This document shows positions 44,324 to 53,063 of a DNA stretch of 64,000 nt, in pieces; the stretch's first letter is position 1; each line of letters begins with the position of its first letter. The stretch covers positions 489,929-553,928 of the forward strand of contig NZ_QJOW01000002.1 of assembly GCF_009184545.1 (NCBI RefSeq), written 5' to 3'. Position numbers and translations under genes: made by a program. Below the pieces are notes generated by a model, which searched no databases, was not told the origin of the DNA, and saw nothing but the letters and a program-made list of their open reading frames with translations. Source of the DNA: Halosegnis rubeus. GTDB taxonomy: Archaea > Halobacteriota > Halobacteria > Halobacteriales > Haloarculaceae.

Positions 44324-45703
44324 ATGACGCGAACGAATCCGGCGACGGAGGAGTCGCTTTCCTCGGTCGCGAGCCACGACGGCGACGACGTAGAGACGGC
44401 GCTTGCGACCGCGAGTGAGACGTTCTGGATGTGGCGCGACACCGACCTCCGCGAGCGCCGTCGACTGCTCGAGACCACGGCCGAGGTACTGTGCGACCGG
44501 ACCGACGAGTTTGCGCGGCTGGCGACCAAGGAGATGGGCAAACCGATCGACGGTGCACGCGCCGAAATCGAGAAGTGCGCGTGGGTGTGTGACCACTACG
44601 CCGAGCGCGCCCCCGAGTATCTGGCCGACGAGCCGGTCGGCACGGAGCCGGAGACGGAGTCGTTCGTCGCCACCGAGCCGCTCGGCCCCGTCCTCGCCGT
44701 GATGCCGTGGAACTACCCCTTCTGGCAGGTGTTTCGGTTCGTCGCGCCGAACCTCGTCGCCGGCAACGTCGGACTGCTCAAACACGCCTCGAACGTGCCC
44801 GAGTGCGCCCTCGCCGTCGAGTCGATACTCCGGGAGGCCGGCTTCCCCGAGGGCGTGTTCCAGACGCTCGTCGTCGGCTCCGACCGCGTCGACTCCATGA
44901 TACGAGACGACCGAATCCGGGCGGTAACGCTCACCGGCTCGGAGCCGGCCGGTCGAGCCGTCGGGCAGACTGCGGGCAAGGAGCTGAAGCCCTCCGTGCT
45001 CGAACTCGGCGGCTCGGACCCGTACGTCGTGCTCGACGACGCCGACATCGAGGCGGCCGCGGCCGTCGGCGCACGCGCCCGGACGCTCAACTCCGGGCAG
45101 TCGTGTATCGCGGCGAAGCGCTTCATCGTCCACGCCGACGCGTACGACGCCTTCCTCGATGCCTTCGTCACGGAGATGGAGGCGCTGACGGTCGGTGACC
45201 CGTCCGACCCCGACACCGATATCGGGCCACAGGCGCGGGCGGACCTCGTGGACGACCTCCACGAGCAGGTGACGGCGAGCGTCGAGGCCGGCGCGAGCGT
45301 CGAGACCGGGGGCGAACCGCTGGACCGGACCGGCTATTTCTACCCGCCGACGGTCGTGACCGACGTCCCGCCGGATGCACCCCTCGCCAGCGAGGAGGTG
45401 TTCGGGCCCGCGGCCGCCGTCTTCCGCGTCGAGAGCGAGGCCGAGGCGGTCGCGCTCGCCAACGACTCCGAGCTGGGACTCGCGGGGAGCGTCTGGACCG
45501 AGGACCGAGAGCGTGGGCAGGCAGTTGCGCGCCGCATCGAGTCGGGCGCGGTGTTCGTGAACGAACTCGCGAAGTCGGACCCGCGGCTCCCCTTCGGCGG
45601 TATCAAGAACTCCGGCTACGGCCGCGAGCTCGCCGAACAGGGGCTGAAGGCGTTTTGCAACGAGAAGACCGTCTGGGTGCAGGACACGGCGGACCAGCCC
45701 TGA
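44324..45703 (+). CDS. NAD(P)-dependent aldehyde dehydrogenase, succinate-semialdehyde type
   Basis: This 459-residue aldehyde dehydrogenase has MPWNYPFWQVFRFVAPNLVAG, TLTGSEPAGRAVGQTAG (cofactor), LELGGSDPYVVLDD (general-base Glu) and LNSGQSCIAAKRF (catalytic Cys). The order and length match the short succinate-semialdehyde dehydrogenase subgroup. Real substrate not certain. CTTTAC at 44295-44300 is 27 nt before the ATG, which favours MTRTNPATEES over an earlier in-frame codon. Confidence 0.92.
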   Translation: MTRTNPATEESLSSVASHDGDDVETALATASETFWMWRDTDLRERRRLLETTAEVLCDRTDEFARLATKEMGKPIDGARAEIEKCAWVCDHYAERAPEYLADEPVGTEPETESFVATEPLGPVLAVMPWNYPFWQVFRFVAPNLVAGNVGLLKHASNVPECALAVESILREAGFPEGVFQTLVVGSDRVDSMIRDDRIRAVTLTGSEPAGRAVGQTAGKELKPSVLELGGSDPYVVLDDADIEAAAAVGARARTLNSGQSCIAAKRFIVHADAYDAFLDAFVTEMEALTVGDPSDPDTDIGPQARADLVDDLHEQVTASVEAGASVETGGEPLDRTGYFYPPTVVTDVPPDAPLASEEVFGPAAAVFRVESEAEAVALANDSELGLAGSVWTEDRERGQAVARRIESGAVFVNELAKSDPRLPFGGIKNSGYGRELAEQGLKAFCNEKTVWVQDTADQP

Positions 45704-45747
45704 GACCGCGCCGGGGGATTTTTGTCTCGGACGGGTGTGCCGCGAGT

Positions 45748-46185
45748 ATGCCAACCACCTACGATGACCTTCACGTCGGCTGGTCTGCGACCTACGGCCC
45801 GGCGGAGGTAGAGCGGGACTCGATGATCGCCTTCGCCGAACAGTTCGATCCACAGCCGATGCACCTCGACGCCGACGCCGCCCGCGCGAAGGGGTACGAC
45901 GACGTGTTCGCGAGCGGACTCTACACCATCGGCACTGCGACCCGGCTGTTCGTGGAGCACTTCCTCAACGACTCGACCAACCTCGCGGGCCTCGGCATCG
46001 AGAATCTCCGGTGGCACGCGCCCGTCTATCCGGGCGATGAACTGTACGCCAGCCACGAGGTGACCGGGATGCGCGTCTCCGAGTCGGACGACTCGCGAGG
46101 CATCGTGACGCGTGACATCGAGATACAGCGGGGCGACGACACCGTCGTCTGCTCGTGGACGGTGTCGATCCTGATGGGGCGTTAA
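45748..46185 (+). CDS. MaoC-like hot-dog dehydratase
   Basis: This 145-residue hot-dog protein has the MaoC/R-hydratase pattern IAFAEQFDPQPMHLDADAA (catalytic Asp/His) and FASGLYTIGTATRLFVEHF, then LRWHAPVYPGDELYASHEV. It hydrates or dehydrates acyl-CoA thioesters in fatty-acid-like pathways. TTTTT at 45719-45723 is 27 nt before the ATG. Its stop overlaps the convergent membrane gene by 4 nt. Confidence 0.9.
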   Translation: MPTTYDDLHVGWSATYGPAEVERDSMIAFAEQFDPQPMHLDADAARAKGYDDVFASGLYTIGTATRLFVEHFLNDSTNLAGLGIENLRWHAPVYPGDELYASHEVTGMRVSESDDSRGIVTRDIEIQRGDDTVVCSWTVSILMGR

Positions 46186-46463
46186 GGCCGCGTCGTCGCC
46201 CAGACGCCGAGCACGCCGAGTCCGAGCGCCGGAATCAACGGTAGCACGAGGAAGGCGTCACGGTAGCCGAGTCCGAGCGACTTCGTGAAGTTGCCCGCCT
46301 CGGGGATGTACAACAGCATGCCGGGAACGACGATGAGCGAGACGAACAGCCAGCCGACGAGAATCCAGCCGCGAAGCCCGAACTCGCGGTCGCGGTCAGT
46401 CGGCTTGACGCCGTGGCTGTCCTCGCCCGGGGCGTGGACGTATCCGTCGTCATCGTCGCTCAT
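46182..46463 (-). CDS. Small membrane protein coupled to a dehydrogenase gene
   Basis: This 93-residue protein has an acidic N-terminus and two helices, GWILVGWLFVSLIVVPGMLL and AFLVLPLIPALGLGVLGVWA. Its ATG overlaps the stop of the upstream zinc-binding dehydrogenase by 4 nt. I do not recognise a function. Confidence 0.7.
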   Translation of the reverse strand: MSDDDDGYVHAPGEDSHGVKPTDRDREFGLRGWILVGWLFVSLIVVPGMLLYIPEAGNFTKSLGLGYRDAFLVLPLIPALGLGVLGVWATTRP

Positions 46464-47497
46464 AGCTCGCTGTCGGGGACGACGACGACCTTCCCGAACC
46501 CTTCCCGCGCTTCGAGCATCTCGTGGGCGCGGGCGGCCTCGCTCATCGGGAGCACGTCGCGAATCTGTGGCTCGAAGGTGCCGTCCCACACCAACTCGAG
46601 GACGGCGTCGATGTCGGCGTTGGCTCCCATCGTCGAGCCGAGGATGTCGTACTGCTGCCAGAACAGGTCGGCGACGTTCACCTCCACCTTCGGGCCGCCG
46701 GTCGCGCCGCAGGTGACGATGCGGCCGGCTTTCGCCAGCGAGCTCATCGAGGCGTCCCACGTCGCGCCGCCGATGTGGTCGACCACCACGTCGACGCCGC
46801 GGCCGTCGGTCCGTTCGTTGACGAACTCGTCGAACGGTTCTTCCTCGTAGTTGACGACGTGGTCGGCACCCAGCTCCCGGGCCGCGTCGAGCTTCGCTGC
46901 CGTCGAACCGGTGGCGAACACCTCGCAGCCGGCGTGGTCGGCAATCTGGACCGCGGCGTGTCCGACACCGCCCGACGCGCCGAGGACGAGCACCGACTCC
47001 CCGGCCTCGATTTCGGCGCGGGAGTGGAGCATCCGCCACGCGGTCTGGAAGACGAGCGGCGCGGCCGCGGCCGTCTCGAAGTCGACGTGGTCGGGGACGT
47101 GGACGAGATTCTCCTCGGGGAGCGTCGTCTGCTCGGAGTGGACGCCCGTGGAGTGTTCGCCGATGATCGTGTACTCGACACACTGGGAGTGTTCGCCGGC
47201 GCGGCAGTGTTCACACTCGCCGCAGTACGAGCCGGAGGCGACGGCGACGTGGTCGCCCGTCTCGAACCGAGTGACGCCCTCGCCGACGGCGGCGACGACG
47301 CCGGCCGCATCGGAGCCTGGGATGTGCGGGAACTCGCCCGGGGAGGGCATCCCCTTGCGCGTCCAGATGTCGAGGTGATTGAGCGCGCCCGCCTTCACGT
47401 CCACGAGCACCTCACTGCGACCCGGCTCGGGGTCGGGTAGCTCGCCGTACTGGAGAACGTCGGTGTCACCGTGCTCCTCGTAGAAGATACCGTTCAT
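46460..47497 (-). CDS. Zinc-binding dehydrogenase, quinone-oxidoreductase-like
   Basis: This 345-residue MDR-superfamily protein keeps the structural zinc cluster (YCGECEHCRAGEHSQC). The catalytic-zinc Cys position reads ALNHLDIWTRKG, an Asn in place of Cys, as in quinone oxidoreductase-like members. The NADPH site is VLVLGASGGVGHAAVQIADHAG. Substrate unknown. CTTTGTG (about 47521) is 27 nt before the ATG. Confidence 0.9.
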   Translation of the reverse strand: MNGIFYEEHGDTDVLQYGELPDPEPGRSEVLVDVKAGALNHLDIWTRKGMPSPGEFPHIPGSDAAGVVAAVGEGVTRFETGDHVAVASGSYCGECEHCRAGEHSQCVEYTIIGEHSTGVHSEQTTLPEENLVHVPDHVDFETAAAAPLVFQTAWRMLHSRAEIEAGESVLVLGASGGVGHAAVQIADHAGCEVFATGSTAAKLDAARELGADHVVNYEEEPFDEFVNERTDGRGVDVVVDHIGGATWDASMSSLAKAGRIVTCGATGGPKVEVNVADLFWQQYDILGSTMGANADIDAVLELVWDGTFEPQIRDVLPMSEAARAHEMLEAREGFGKVVVVPDSEL

Positions 47498-47547
47498 AGC
47501 CGGGTGTTAGCCCCGATACACAAAGACGTGCCGAAGGTCGCGGTCGC

Positions 47548-48024
47548 ATGCAAAAGGCCCATGCTCGCACGGGCGAACCCTCGCGTGTGACCCGCCGGAC
47601 GACACGCTGGACGTATCTCGGACTCGCCCTGTTCGTCTGCGGGCTATTGCTTGCAGGTAGCGGCGCGGCCGCCCAACTCGACGCCCGCCAGTGTGCCAAC
47701 GCGGCCTACATCCAGATCACCGACACCGACCGCATCGACGACTCGCTTGACGGCTACGACCGCGTCACGTTCGCGGACCTCAGCGACGAGAACCAGACGC
47801 TGTTCACCGCCGTCCGCGAGGCCGGCGGGAGTGCACTCACCGGCGGACAGCTCCCGACCGCGGTCGTCACTCGCGGCGACGAGTCGTATCTCGTCCTCAC
47901 CGGCACCGAGCGGGAGCCGTGTGACCCGTGGGACCGCGAGCAGGTCATCGCACCCATCGTCGCCGGCACGCTTCTCGCCGGCGTGGGCGTCCCGCTCGTT
48001 CGAGGACGCGAACACGAGGCCTAA
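47548..48024 (+). CDS. Haloarchaeal membrane protein with two terminal helices, unknown function
   Basis: This protein of up to 158 residues has helices near both ends (TYLGLALFVCGLLLAGSGAAA and VIAPIVAGTLLAGVGVPLV), with a 90-residue extracytoplasmic region between that contains two Cys (ARQCANAAY and EREPCDPWD). The start is uncertain: GTG at 47587 (MTRRTTRWTY) may be the true one, since GCAAAAGGCC about 35 nt before it could be its promoter. Confidence 0.7.
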   Translation: MQKAHARTGEPSRVTRRTTRWTYLGLALFVCGLLLAGSGAAAQLDARQCANAAYIQITDTDRIDDSLDGYDRVTFADLSDENQTLFTAVREAGGSALTGGQLPTAVVTRGDESYLVLTGTEREPCDPWDREQVIAPIVAGTLLAGVGVPLVRGREHEA

Positions 48025-48048
48025 CTGCGAGGCCTCCCCACGACCGGT

Positions 48049-48648
48049 ATGACCGAGGGGAACGCAGACGAGCACGACGACCACGGCCACGAACACGAGG
48101 AGGGGCACGGGCACCACCACGACGATATCGAGACGCTCGGCGTGAGCGTCGTCACCATCTCCTCGACGCGGTCGCTCGACGACGACCCCTCCGGCGACGC
48201 CATCGTGAGTGCCTGTACCGACGCCGGCCACGATGTCGTTCACCGCGAACTCGTCCCCGACGACCACGACCGGATACAGTCCATCGTCGGCCAGCTGTCG
48301 AAGCGTGACGACACCGACATCGTCGTCACGACGGGCGGCACGGGCGTCTCTCCCGACGACGTGACCGTCGAGGCGGTCGACCGGCTGTTCGCCAAGCGGC
48401 TCCCTGGCTTCGGCGAACTGTTCCGCCGGCTCTCGTACGACGAGGTCGGCACGCGCGTCGTCGGCACCCGCGCGACCGCCGGCGTCGTCGAGGGCGTCCC
48501 CGTATTCTGTCTCCCCGGCTCGACGGACGCTGTTCGACTCGGCGTCGAGGAGGTCGTGCTCCCCGAGACACCCCACCTCGCCGGACTGGCCAGACACGAG
48601 GACGAAGCGGACGAAGAAACCGAATCCGGGGACGAAGACGCGAAGTAA
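48049..48648 (+). CDS. moaB: MoaB/MogA-type molybdopterin adenylyltransferase with His-rich N-terminus
   Basis: This 199-residue protein has a MoaB/MogA domain (residues about 28-180): [22 protein letters not shown], the molybdopterin motif, and [18 protein letters not shown]. It acts in molybdenum cofactor assembly. The first 26 residues contain nine His among Asp/Glu, a likely metal-binding or solubility tail that is not part of the family core. It may be co-transcribed with the next gene (20 bp gap). Confidence 0.9.
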   Translation: MTEGNADEHDDHGHEHEEGHGHHHDDIETLGVSVVTISSTRSLDDDPSGDAIVSACTDAGHDVVHRELVPDDHDRIQSIVGQLSKRDDTDIVVTTGGTGVSPDDVTVEAVDRLFAKRLPGFGELFRRLSYDEVGTRVVGTRATAGVVEGVPVFCLPGSTDAVRLGVEEVVLPETPHLAGLARHEDEADEETESGDEDAK

Positions 48649-48668
48649 CACCGCACCGAACCGAGGGT

Positions 48669-49265
48669 ATGACCGACAGCGAGACGGTACTCGTTCCCGG
48701 CGCGCGCGACGTGCGCGCCACCCTCGACTCTCCCGACGCCGACGCCTGCGTCGTCGCCTGTCCGCCCCATCCACAGATGGGCGGGAAACGGACCGACACC
48801 CGGCTCGAAGCCGTGAGCGACGACCTCGCGCCCAACGTGGCGACCCTCCGATTTGATTACGGCGCGTGGACCGAGGGCGAGGGGGAACTGACCGACGCCC
48901 GCAACGCCGTGGCGTGGGCACGCGAGCAGTACGACCGGGTCGCGCTGTTCGGCTACTCGTTCGGGGGCTGTATCGCCCTGCTCGCGGCTGCCCGCGAGGA
49001 GGTACACGGAGTTGCTGCGCTCGCGCCCGCCTCGCGGCTCTCCGCCGACCTCGACGCCGTCACAGCCGTCGACGCCATCGACTGTCCGGGCTACGTGCTC
49101 TACGGCGAGCGCGACACGACCGCCGAGTGGAAGCCCGTGGTCGAGCGGGCCCGCGCGGTCGGCTTCACCGTCGAGTCGCTGGGTGCAGACCACCACTTCG
49201 TCGGACAGTCACAGAAGGTCGCACGGCGGTGTGGTGGCTTCCTGCGCGACGCGCTTGACGCCTGA
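48669..49265 (+). CDS. Alpha/beta hydrolase
   Basis: This 198-residue compact hydrolase has [20 protein letters not shown], the nucleophile elbow [13 protein letters not shown] (Ser), [16 protein letters not shown] (Asp) and [14 protein letters not shown] (His). It resembles the small CocE/dienelactone-type hydrolases. Substrate unknown. Its stop abuts the next convergent gene. Confidence 0.87.
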   Translation: MTDSETVLVPGARDVRATLDSPDADACVVACPPHPQMGGKRTDTRLEAVSDDLAPNVATLRFDYGAWTEGEGELTDARNAVAWAREQYDRVALFGYSFGGCIALLAAAREEVHGVAALAPASRLSADLDAVTAVDAIDCPGYVLYGERDTTAEWKPVVERARAVGFTVESLGADHHFVGQSQKVARRCGGFLRDALDA

Positions 49266-49529
49266 CTACTGCGCGACGGTCGCGACGAGCGTCTCCAGTT
49301 CGGCTTTTCGGAACGGGCGCTCTCGGTCGCGGTCGGCGTCGAGACCCTCGACGCTTTCGGCGATGGCGGCATGCATCTCGCCTTTCGGCGGGAGCGGCTT
49401 CTCGACCGGCGAACCGACAGCGCCGGCGACGGCCGCCAGCGCCTCCTTCGTGAACGCGGTGGACTCGCGGCGCTCGTAGCGGTCGACCGCGACCCGAACG
49501 TCGTTCCGTAGGTCGTCGACGGTTGGCAT
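49266..49529 (-). CDS. Short conserved haloarchaeal protein, unknown function
   Basis: This 87-residue helical protein is MPTVDDLRNDVRVAVDRYER, then TAFTKEALAAVAGAVG and RPFRKAELETLVATVAQ. It has no known motif. GTATAGG (about 49550) is 25 nt before the ATG, which supports this start. Confidence 0.7.
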   Translation of the reverse strand: MPTVDDLRNDVRVAVDRYERRESTAFTKEALAAVAGAVGSPVEKPLPPKGEMHAAIAESVEGLDADRDRERPFRKAELETLVATVAQ

Positions 49530-49552
49530 ACCCGGATGTCACACCCCGTGAC

Positions 49553-50179
49553 CTATACCCTGTGGGTCCGTCGGTCGCCGCGACCGACGTGGAGCAGTCG
49601 CGCGCGCCCGGCCCCGAGACCGACGACCAGTCCCGCGAGGTGCGCGACGAACGCGGAGTTCGGCCCGCTCATCGCGACGGCGAGTCCGAGCCCGACCGCC
49701 AACAGCCCGGCCGGGACGACCCAGTTCGGAGCGCTCGCGTCTACGCCGTCGAGCAGTCGCATCGAGAGCGGATTTCCGGCGACGAGATAGCCAAGCAGCC
49801 CGAAGATTGCGCCCGACGCGCCGAGCACGCCGACGGCTCCCGTCACGGGAGCCAGAAGTATCTGTGCGAGTCCCGACACCGCACCCGTCGCGACGAAGAA
49901 CGCGTGGTACCGGAGCCGGGTCGTCGTGCGCTCGACGGCCAAGCCGACGAAGACCAAGACGAGCGCGTTCGACAGGAGATGTCCCGGTCCGGCGTGGCTG
50001 TAGGTGCTCGTGACGAGGGTCCATGGCGTCACCGGGAACGCGGGCGTGAGTGCAAACAGTGGCGCGAATCCGACGACCGAGAGCGGAAACTGGACGAGGA
50101 AGACGACGGCGAGAGCGAGCAGCGTCTCGACGGTCGGCGACCGCCCGCCGCGTGCCGTCGTTCGTGGAACCGTGCCCAT
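49553..50179 (-). CDS. Rhomboid-family intramembrane serine protease
   Basis: This 208-residue protein has about six membrane helices and the catalytic dyad: Ser in VLGASGAIFGLLGYLVAG and His in FVAHLAGLVVGLGAG. TYSHAGPGHLLSNALVLVFVG carries the conserved rhomboid oxyanion His/Asn region. It cleaves membrane proteins within the bilayer. The start at MGTVPRTTARGG is preferred to an earlier in-frame Met. Confidence 0.92.
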   Translation of the reverse strand: MGTVPRTTARGGRSPTVETLLALAVVFLVQFPLSVVGFAPLFALTPAFPVTPWTLVTSTYSHAGPGHLLSNALVLVFVGLAVERTTTRLRYHAFFVATGAVSGLAQILLAPVTGAVGVLGASGAIFGLLGYLVAGNPLSMRLLDGVDASAPNWVVPAGLLAVGLGLAVAMSGPNSAFVAHLAGLVVGLGAGRARLLHVGRGDRRTHRV

Positions 50180-50245
50180 ACGCTCGGTTAGGGGGCACGG
50201 ACAGTGAATCTTCACCTCACAAAAGCGGCGTCGGCGGTATCCGGC

Positions 50246-52477
50246 TTATCGCGAGCCGAACAGCCGGTCGCGCAGCGAGCGGTCGTGTGCCGTCTCCGTC
50301 AGGAGCACGGTGCAGTCGAGGTCGTCGATGACATCCATCGTGAGCGAGTCGGAGACGAGCCGCGAGAGCAGCCCCTGTTCGGTCGCACCGATGGACAACA
50401 GGGTGGCGTCCCGCGCGGCCCGTTCGATGGCCGCCTCCACGTCGCCGGTCTCGACTCTGAGCGTGGCGTCCGGAAGCCCGTTGGCCTCGGCCCACTCATC
50501 GAGGAACTCGCGCCCCTCGGTCTCGTCGTCGGCGACGTGCAACAGCGTCACCTCCGAGTCGTAGGCGTCCCGGAGGATGCGGGCGACGGCCGCCGACAGT
50601 TCGGAGTCGGGACCACCGGCCGTCGGGACGAGCACCCGCGACGGGTCGAAGCCGCGGTCTTTCATGACGATGAAGTCACACGGGAGCTTCTGCATCACCT
50701 CGTCGTAGGCCGACTCGATGCGGCCCGGCGAGCCGTGGCTGTTCCCGCCCCAGCCCATGACGACGGTGTCGGCCTCGTGGGTCGTCGCGGCGTCGAACAC
50801 CTCCTCGAAGCCGCGGTGGGAGATGACGGTGTGCGTCTCGATTGGCACCTCGAACTCCTCGGCGTCGAGCCGCGCCTGTTCGAGGACGCCGGCGGTGTCA
50901 CCGTCGAACTCGCCGAGGTGCTCCTTGGCGTACTGGAGGTCGGTTTGGTCGGGGACGGTGACGATGTGGACGGCGTGGAGCGTGCCGCCGTGGTGTTTCG
51001 CGATGGCTCCCCCAAGCTTGATGAGGTCGCGTTCGGTGTTCGGATTCGCGAGCGGTACCATCACGCGGTAGTCGTTGGCGTCGGGTTCGACGGAGGCCGC
51101 CGCGGAGACGGCCGCGTCGGGAAGCTCATCGGAACGCGAGCGAATCCAGTCACCGAGCACGCCGCTTCTGGTCGTTCGCGACCGGGCGTAGAACAGATAC
51201 CACAGCCCGGCGAAGACGACGAACCCGGCCCCGATGGCGATGACTCGCGGGTCGATGAAGTAGATTAGCGCCAGCGAGACGATTGCACCGACGATGGGCG
51301 TGAACGGATACAGCGGCACCGTGTAGCTGGGTTCGTACTCAGGCACGTCGGCTTCCCGCATCACGATGAGCGCCACGTTCAGGAGGGCGTAGATGACGAG
51401 ATGGAGCACACTGCTGAGTGTCGAGAGCGTCTCCACGTTCGCCAGCAGGATGAAGACGAGAATCAGCCCGCCGGTCATGGCGATGGACTTGTACGGAGTG
51501 CCGTAGCGGTCGTGAATCTCGTTGAGATCGGGCGTGATGATGCGGTCGCGACCCATCGCGAAGTTAATCCGCGAAGACGCGAGGATGGAGGCGTTCGCCG
51601 ATGAGGCCGTCGCCAGCAGGCCGCCGATGAGCAGCGCCGTTCCCAGCGGCCAGAAGATGAGCCGTCCCACCTCGACGACGGCAATCTGTTGTTCAGACAG
51701 CGCCGCGATGAACCCCGGCTCGACGGCCGCACTCATCACGATGAGCACGAGCGCGTAGATGACGGTCACGATGAGCACACTCCCGATAATTGCACGCGGG
51801 AGGTTCTTGCCCGGCTCTTTGATCTCCTCGGCGACGCTCGTAATCTGGACGAAGCCGAGATACGAGACGAAGATGAGACCAGTGGTCGCGAACATCGGCC
51901 CGTAACCGGTCGCCTCCGGCAGATTCGCCGCGTTCGCCTGCGTCGTTCCGAGGATGGTAAACGCCGCCAGGATGACGACGAGAATCCCGACGATGACGTT
52001 CTGGAGTTTGCCGGTTTCCTTTGCGCCCACGTAGTTGACGAAAGTGAACAGCGCCGCACCGAACAGTCCGATAATCTTCACCCACGCGATGGAGACGAGA
52101 CCGAGTTCAAGACTCCCGGTGACGCCGATGATGTTCTGGATGTAGCGGCCGAACCCGACCATGTAGAAGGCCGAGGCGAACGCGAGCCCGAGCCAGTTCG
52201 ACCAGCCGGCGATAGAGCCGAAGAAGGGACCGAGCGCGCGATTCACGTAGTAGTAGGCACCGCCGGATTTTGGCATTGCCGTCCCCAGCTCCGAGGCCGA
52301 AAAGGCGGTGAAGAGTGCGATAACGCCGCCAAGCACGAAGGAGACGACGGCGAATGAGCCGGCGTCGGTAATCGCCTGTCGCGGCAGCACGAAGATACCC
52401 GCACCGATCATTGTCCCGACGCCGATTGTGAGCGCGGCGAAGGGGCCGAGGTCCTTAGCGAGCTCCTCCTCGCTCAC
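50246..52477 (-). CDS. APC-family amino acid permease fused to two UspA domains
   Basis: This 743-residue protein has 12 predicted membrane helices in residues 1 to about 430 (GPFAALTIGVGTMIGAGIFVLP is the APC TM1 loop, MPKSGGAYYYVNRALGPFFG TM2). Two UspA-like domains follow, starting near YRVMVPLANPNTERD and SRVLVPTAGGPDSE. The fusion is known in haloarchaea as a cationic/neutral amino acid transporter architecture. It overlaps a free UspA gene by 4 nt at its start, so membrane and soluble UspA are co-expressed. Confidence 0.93.
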   Translation of the reverse strand: MSEEELAKDLGPFAALTIGVGTMIGAGIFVLPRQAITDAGSFAVVSFVLGGVIALFTAFSASELGTAMPKSGGAYYYVNRALGPFFGSIAGWSNWLGLAFASAFYMVGFGRYIQNIIGVTGSLELGLVSIAWVKIIGLFGAALFTFVNYVGAKETGKLQNVIVGILVVILAAFTILGTTQANAANLPEATGYGPMFATTGLIFVSYLGFVQITSVAEEIKEPGKNLPRAIIGSVLIVTVIYALVLIVMSAAVEPGFIAALSEQQIAVVEVGRLIFWPLGTALLIGGLLATASSANASILASSRINFAMGRDRIITPDLNEIHDRYGTPYKSIAMTGGLILVFILLANVETLSTLSSVLHLVIYALLNVALIVMREADVPEYEPSYTVPLYPFTPIVGAIVSLALIYFIDPRVIAIGAGFVVFAGLWYLFYARSRTTRSGVLGDWIRSRSDELPDAAVSAAASVEPDANDYRVMVPLANPNTERDLIKLGGAIAKHHGGTLHAVHIVTVPDQTDLQYAKEHLGEFDGDTAGVLEQARLDAEEFEVPIETHTVISHRGFEEVFDAATTHEADTVVMGWGGNSHGSPGRIESAYDEVMQKLPCDFIVMKDRGFDPSRVLVPTAGGPDSELSAAVARILRDAYDSEVTLLHVADDETEGREFLDEWAEANGLPDATLRVETGDVEAAIERAARDATLLSIGATEQGLLSRLVSDSLTMDVIDDLDCTVLLTETAHDRSLRDRLFGSR

Positions 52478-52893
52478 TGGTCGCCCCCGGGCAGTACGAC
52501 GACTGGTCGGTCCGTCTCGTCGAGTAGCCTGCGGGTCACGCTCCCGGAGAGGAGTCGCTCGAACCAGCCGCCACCGCGGGGCGTGAACGCGAGCGCGTCG
52601 GCCCCCACCTCGGCGGCCGCGGCCAGCAACCCGTCGGCGATGTTGGTGTCGTAGACGATGTCCGTCTCGACGGACTCACCGTACGTCTCCTCGAACCGCT
52701 CGAACGCCTCGGCGGCGGCCTCCTCGCGCTGCTTGACGCCCGCCTTGTCCGGTGCGCCGCCGGCCTTCTCGACGACGTGGACCACGGTGACGCGGTCGGT
52801 CTCGAGATGGTCGGCCAGCGCCTCGGCGGTCGATTCGGCGTCGGTGTCGGAGGCAACCGGGACGAGGACGTGTTCGAACTGTCCCTTAGCCAT
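52474..52893 (-). CDS. Universal stress protein UspA
   Basis: This 139-residue UspA domain has [20 protein letters not shown] at the start and the nucleotide-binding end [22 protein letters not shown] (GxxG-x9-GS pattern), implying ATP binding. It is first in the operon with the APC-UspA permease. A TATA-like CTTATACAG (52962-52970) lies about 70 nt upstream. Confidence 0.92.
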   Translation of the reverse strand: MAKGQFEHVLVPVASDTDAESTAEALADHLETDRVTVVHVVEKAGGAPDKAGVKQREEAAAEAFERFEETYGESVETDIVYDTNIADGLLAAAAEVGADALAFTPRGGGWFERLLSGSVTRRLLDETDRPVVVLPGGDQ

Positions 52894-53063
52894 GGAACGG
52901 TCCCTCCGGTGGCGTTCGCTGGTGTGTGTGTCCGGTCATACTGCTAGCGACCAGCCGATACTGTATAAGCGTTCACACCACGGCGGGCAGTTCTGCCGGT
53001 GGTCTCTGCCGCCGGGGTCGGTGGATTCACAACGGTTTTGACGTGGCCCCGACGACGGTCAGT

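Noticed and set aside
46464..47183. Arg-rich extension of the small membrane protein at 46182
   Set aside because: It is antisense-like and out of frame with the dehydrogenase; the ATG at 46463 in the 4-nt overlap is the natural start.
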